From: a bacterium | GTDB taxonomy: Bacteria; Patescibacteriota; WWE3; 2-01-FULL-39-13; JAACPI01 | Length of the DNA: 52,885 nucleotides | Direction: 5' to 3' | NCBI GenBank assembly: GCA_009995545.1 | Contig: JAACPI010000008.1 | Span: forward strand, 1 to 52,885 | In this document: piece after piece, positions 52,142 to 52,885 of the stretch | Numbering within the stretch: the stretch's first letter is position 1 | How the letters are laid out: each line of letters starts with the position of its first letter | The notes under the pieces: model-generated | What the model saw: the letters and a program-made list of their open reading frames with translations, nothing else | Told to the model about the DNA's origin: nothing | Database searches by the model: none | Translations under genes and position numbers: made by a program

Positions 52142-52885
52142 ATGAAACTAAAAACAAAAGACCTTCTATACTATTTAACACTTACTTTTTTTGTACTCTT
52201 GCCCTTTTTAGTAAATTTATTTACATCTTCGGGTACAAATAAAAAGAACGATATTGAGGTTTTTGTGGGTGAACCAGTTACCGTCACCCCTGCAATAGTT
52301 ATTTCTAACGAGGCTACAGTTGGTTCTGTGGTTGAGGGTAGGGTCACGCTTAATGCCTCTGATGCAGTTAAAATAAACGGGGCTATTTTGGGTATTTTAA
52401 TTCCTAAAAATTTAGAAGTTAGTGAGGTTAAAATTGGAGAAAAATTGGATAACTATATAAGTGAAACTGCCGCTTTAAAATTTACTAAAGATTATAATCC
52501 CTCTTATCACTTAATTCAGTACGTGTACTTAAATAATCCAGGAGTGGTAATTCCGAATACTCCAGTTACTATTTTTACCTTTAAGTTAAAGGGTACTACC
52601 AAAGGAGTGTATGAATTAACCTTTAACACCAGTATAAAACCAGAAATAAAGGGTCTAACCTCTGCTGCGAGGTATTCCGAGTACTACGTTGCAGGTATTA
52701 AGCAGAATATTGAGTTCAAAGATGCTACTGTGGTGCCTCCTGACACCACTTCTCCAACCTGCGGAGATTGGACTATCGAATCAACTAATGAGCCTAAAAA
52801 AATAAAAATAACAGCCCGCGCCTCGGATTCTGGTAGTGGTTTAGTAAGAGGAGGTCTTTACATTAGCTCTAAACCAAACACTAAT
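52142..52885 (+). CDS. Secreted cohesin-like protein, cut by the window end
   Basis: The first 248 codons of a gene that runs off the window. An N-terminal anchor (about residues 8-28) is followed by a beta-sandwich of about 140 residues (SVVEGRVTLNASDAVKINGA, VTIFTFKLKGTTKGVYELTF) resembling cohesin-type domains and similar in layout to the first domain of the 48482 protein. The last 29 codons are identical in DNA to part of the 49778 gene. The protein probably continues with Ig-like and perhaps dockerin-like modules. Confidence 0.75.
   Translation, partial: MKLKTKDLLYYLTLTFFVLLPFLVNLFTSSGTNKKNDIEVFVGEPVTVTPAIVISNEATVGSVVEGRVTLNASDAVKINGAILGILIPKNLEVSEVKIGEKLDNYISETAALKFTKDYNPSYHLIQYVYLNNPGVVIPNTPVTIFTFKLKGTTKGVYELTFNTSIKPEIKGLTSAARYSEYYVAGIKQNIEFKDATVVPPDTTSPTCGDWTIESTNEPKKIKITARASDSGSGLVRGGLYISSKPNTN
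52799..52885 (+). repeat. 87-bp exact direct repeat, second copy reaching the window end
   Basis: Identical to 51158-51244 and ends exactly at the last base of the window, so the true repeat may be longer. Confidence 0.95.

Overview
This 52.9 kb window is AT-rich (strongly so outside 15.8-19.7 kb) and looks like part of a Candidate Phyla Radiation (Patescibacteria) genome. The evidence is a divergent, short 16S rRNA gene (about 1,427 nt) that is not followed by a 23S gene, compact gene packing, many small membrane or secreted proteins of unknown function, and ordinary use of TGA as a stop codon, which argues against the recoded SR1/Gracilibacteria lineages. I lean towards the Microgenomates/Katanobacteria (WWE3) side of the radiation from general appearance only; a 16S tree is needed to place it.

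Layout. 1-1,365: an XRE regulator and a methyltransferase bracketed by a perfect 56-bp inverted repeat. 1.6-11.3 kb: an rRNA methyltransferase, an Nramp-related transporter, a VapBC-type module overlapping dnaG, rpoD, a transglutaminase-like protein, a second VapBC-type module with a periodic palindromic operator, and an MFS transporter. 11.4-15.7 kb: a hypothetical gene, a hairpin-rich gap, and a UvrD-type helicase fused to a RecB/Cas4-type nuclease. 15.8-19.6 kb: a higher-GC, minus-strand block of five membrane, secreted or zinc-ribbon proteins with canonical Shine-Dalgarno sites, unlike the rest of the window and probably foreign. It is followed by a hairpin cluster and a triple palindromic array. 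20.1-34.2 kb: rmuC, metG, a GH1 glycosidase, tatD, and a cell-envelope polysaccharide region (GT2, WecA/MraY-like transferase, UbiA-type phosphoribosyltransferase, O-antigen ligase-like protein, PEGA/SH3 protein). 34.3-40.1 kb: dehydrogenase, methyltransferase, a deoxyribosyltransferase-like protein, RDD protein, mnmA and a phosphoribosyltransferase-like protein. 40.3-46.2 kb: secreted proteins, including a Cys-rich repeat protein ending in an LPATG sorting signal, a second MFS protein and an M23 peptidase. 46.3-48.4 kb: solitary 16S rRNA with its own promoter and long processing stem, then tRNA-Ile(GAT) with a matching promoter. 48.5-52.9 kb: three secreted proteins with cohesin-like, beta-helix and dockerin-like modules, the last cut by the window end.

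Two themes stand out. First, at least a dozen genes on both strands have a TATAAT-like hexamer ending 6-8 nt before the ATG and no Shine-Dalgarno site, which predicts leaderless transcripts; the 15.8-19.6 kb block uses strong Shine-Dalgarno sites instead. Second, many genes build the cell surface: polysaccharide synthesis, peptidoglycan-acting or wall-binding proteins, a sortase-type substrate and a cohesin/dockerin-like secreted set. Both window ends lie inside repeats (56-bp inverted, 87-bp direct), as expected if this is a contig broken at repeats.
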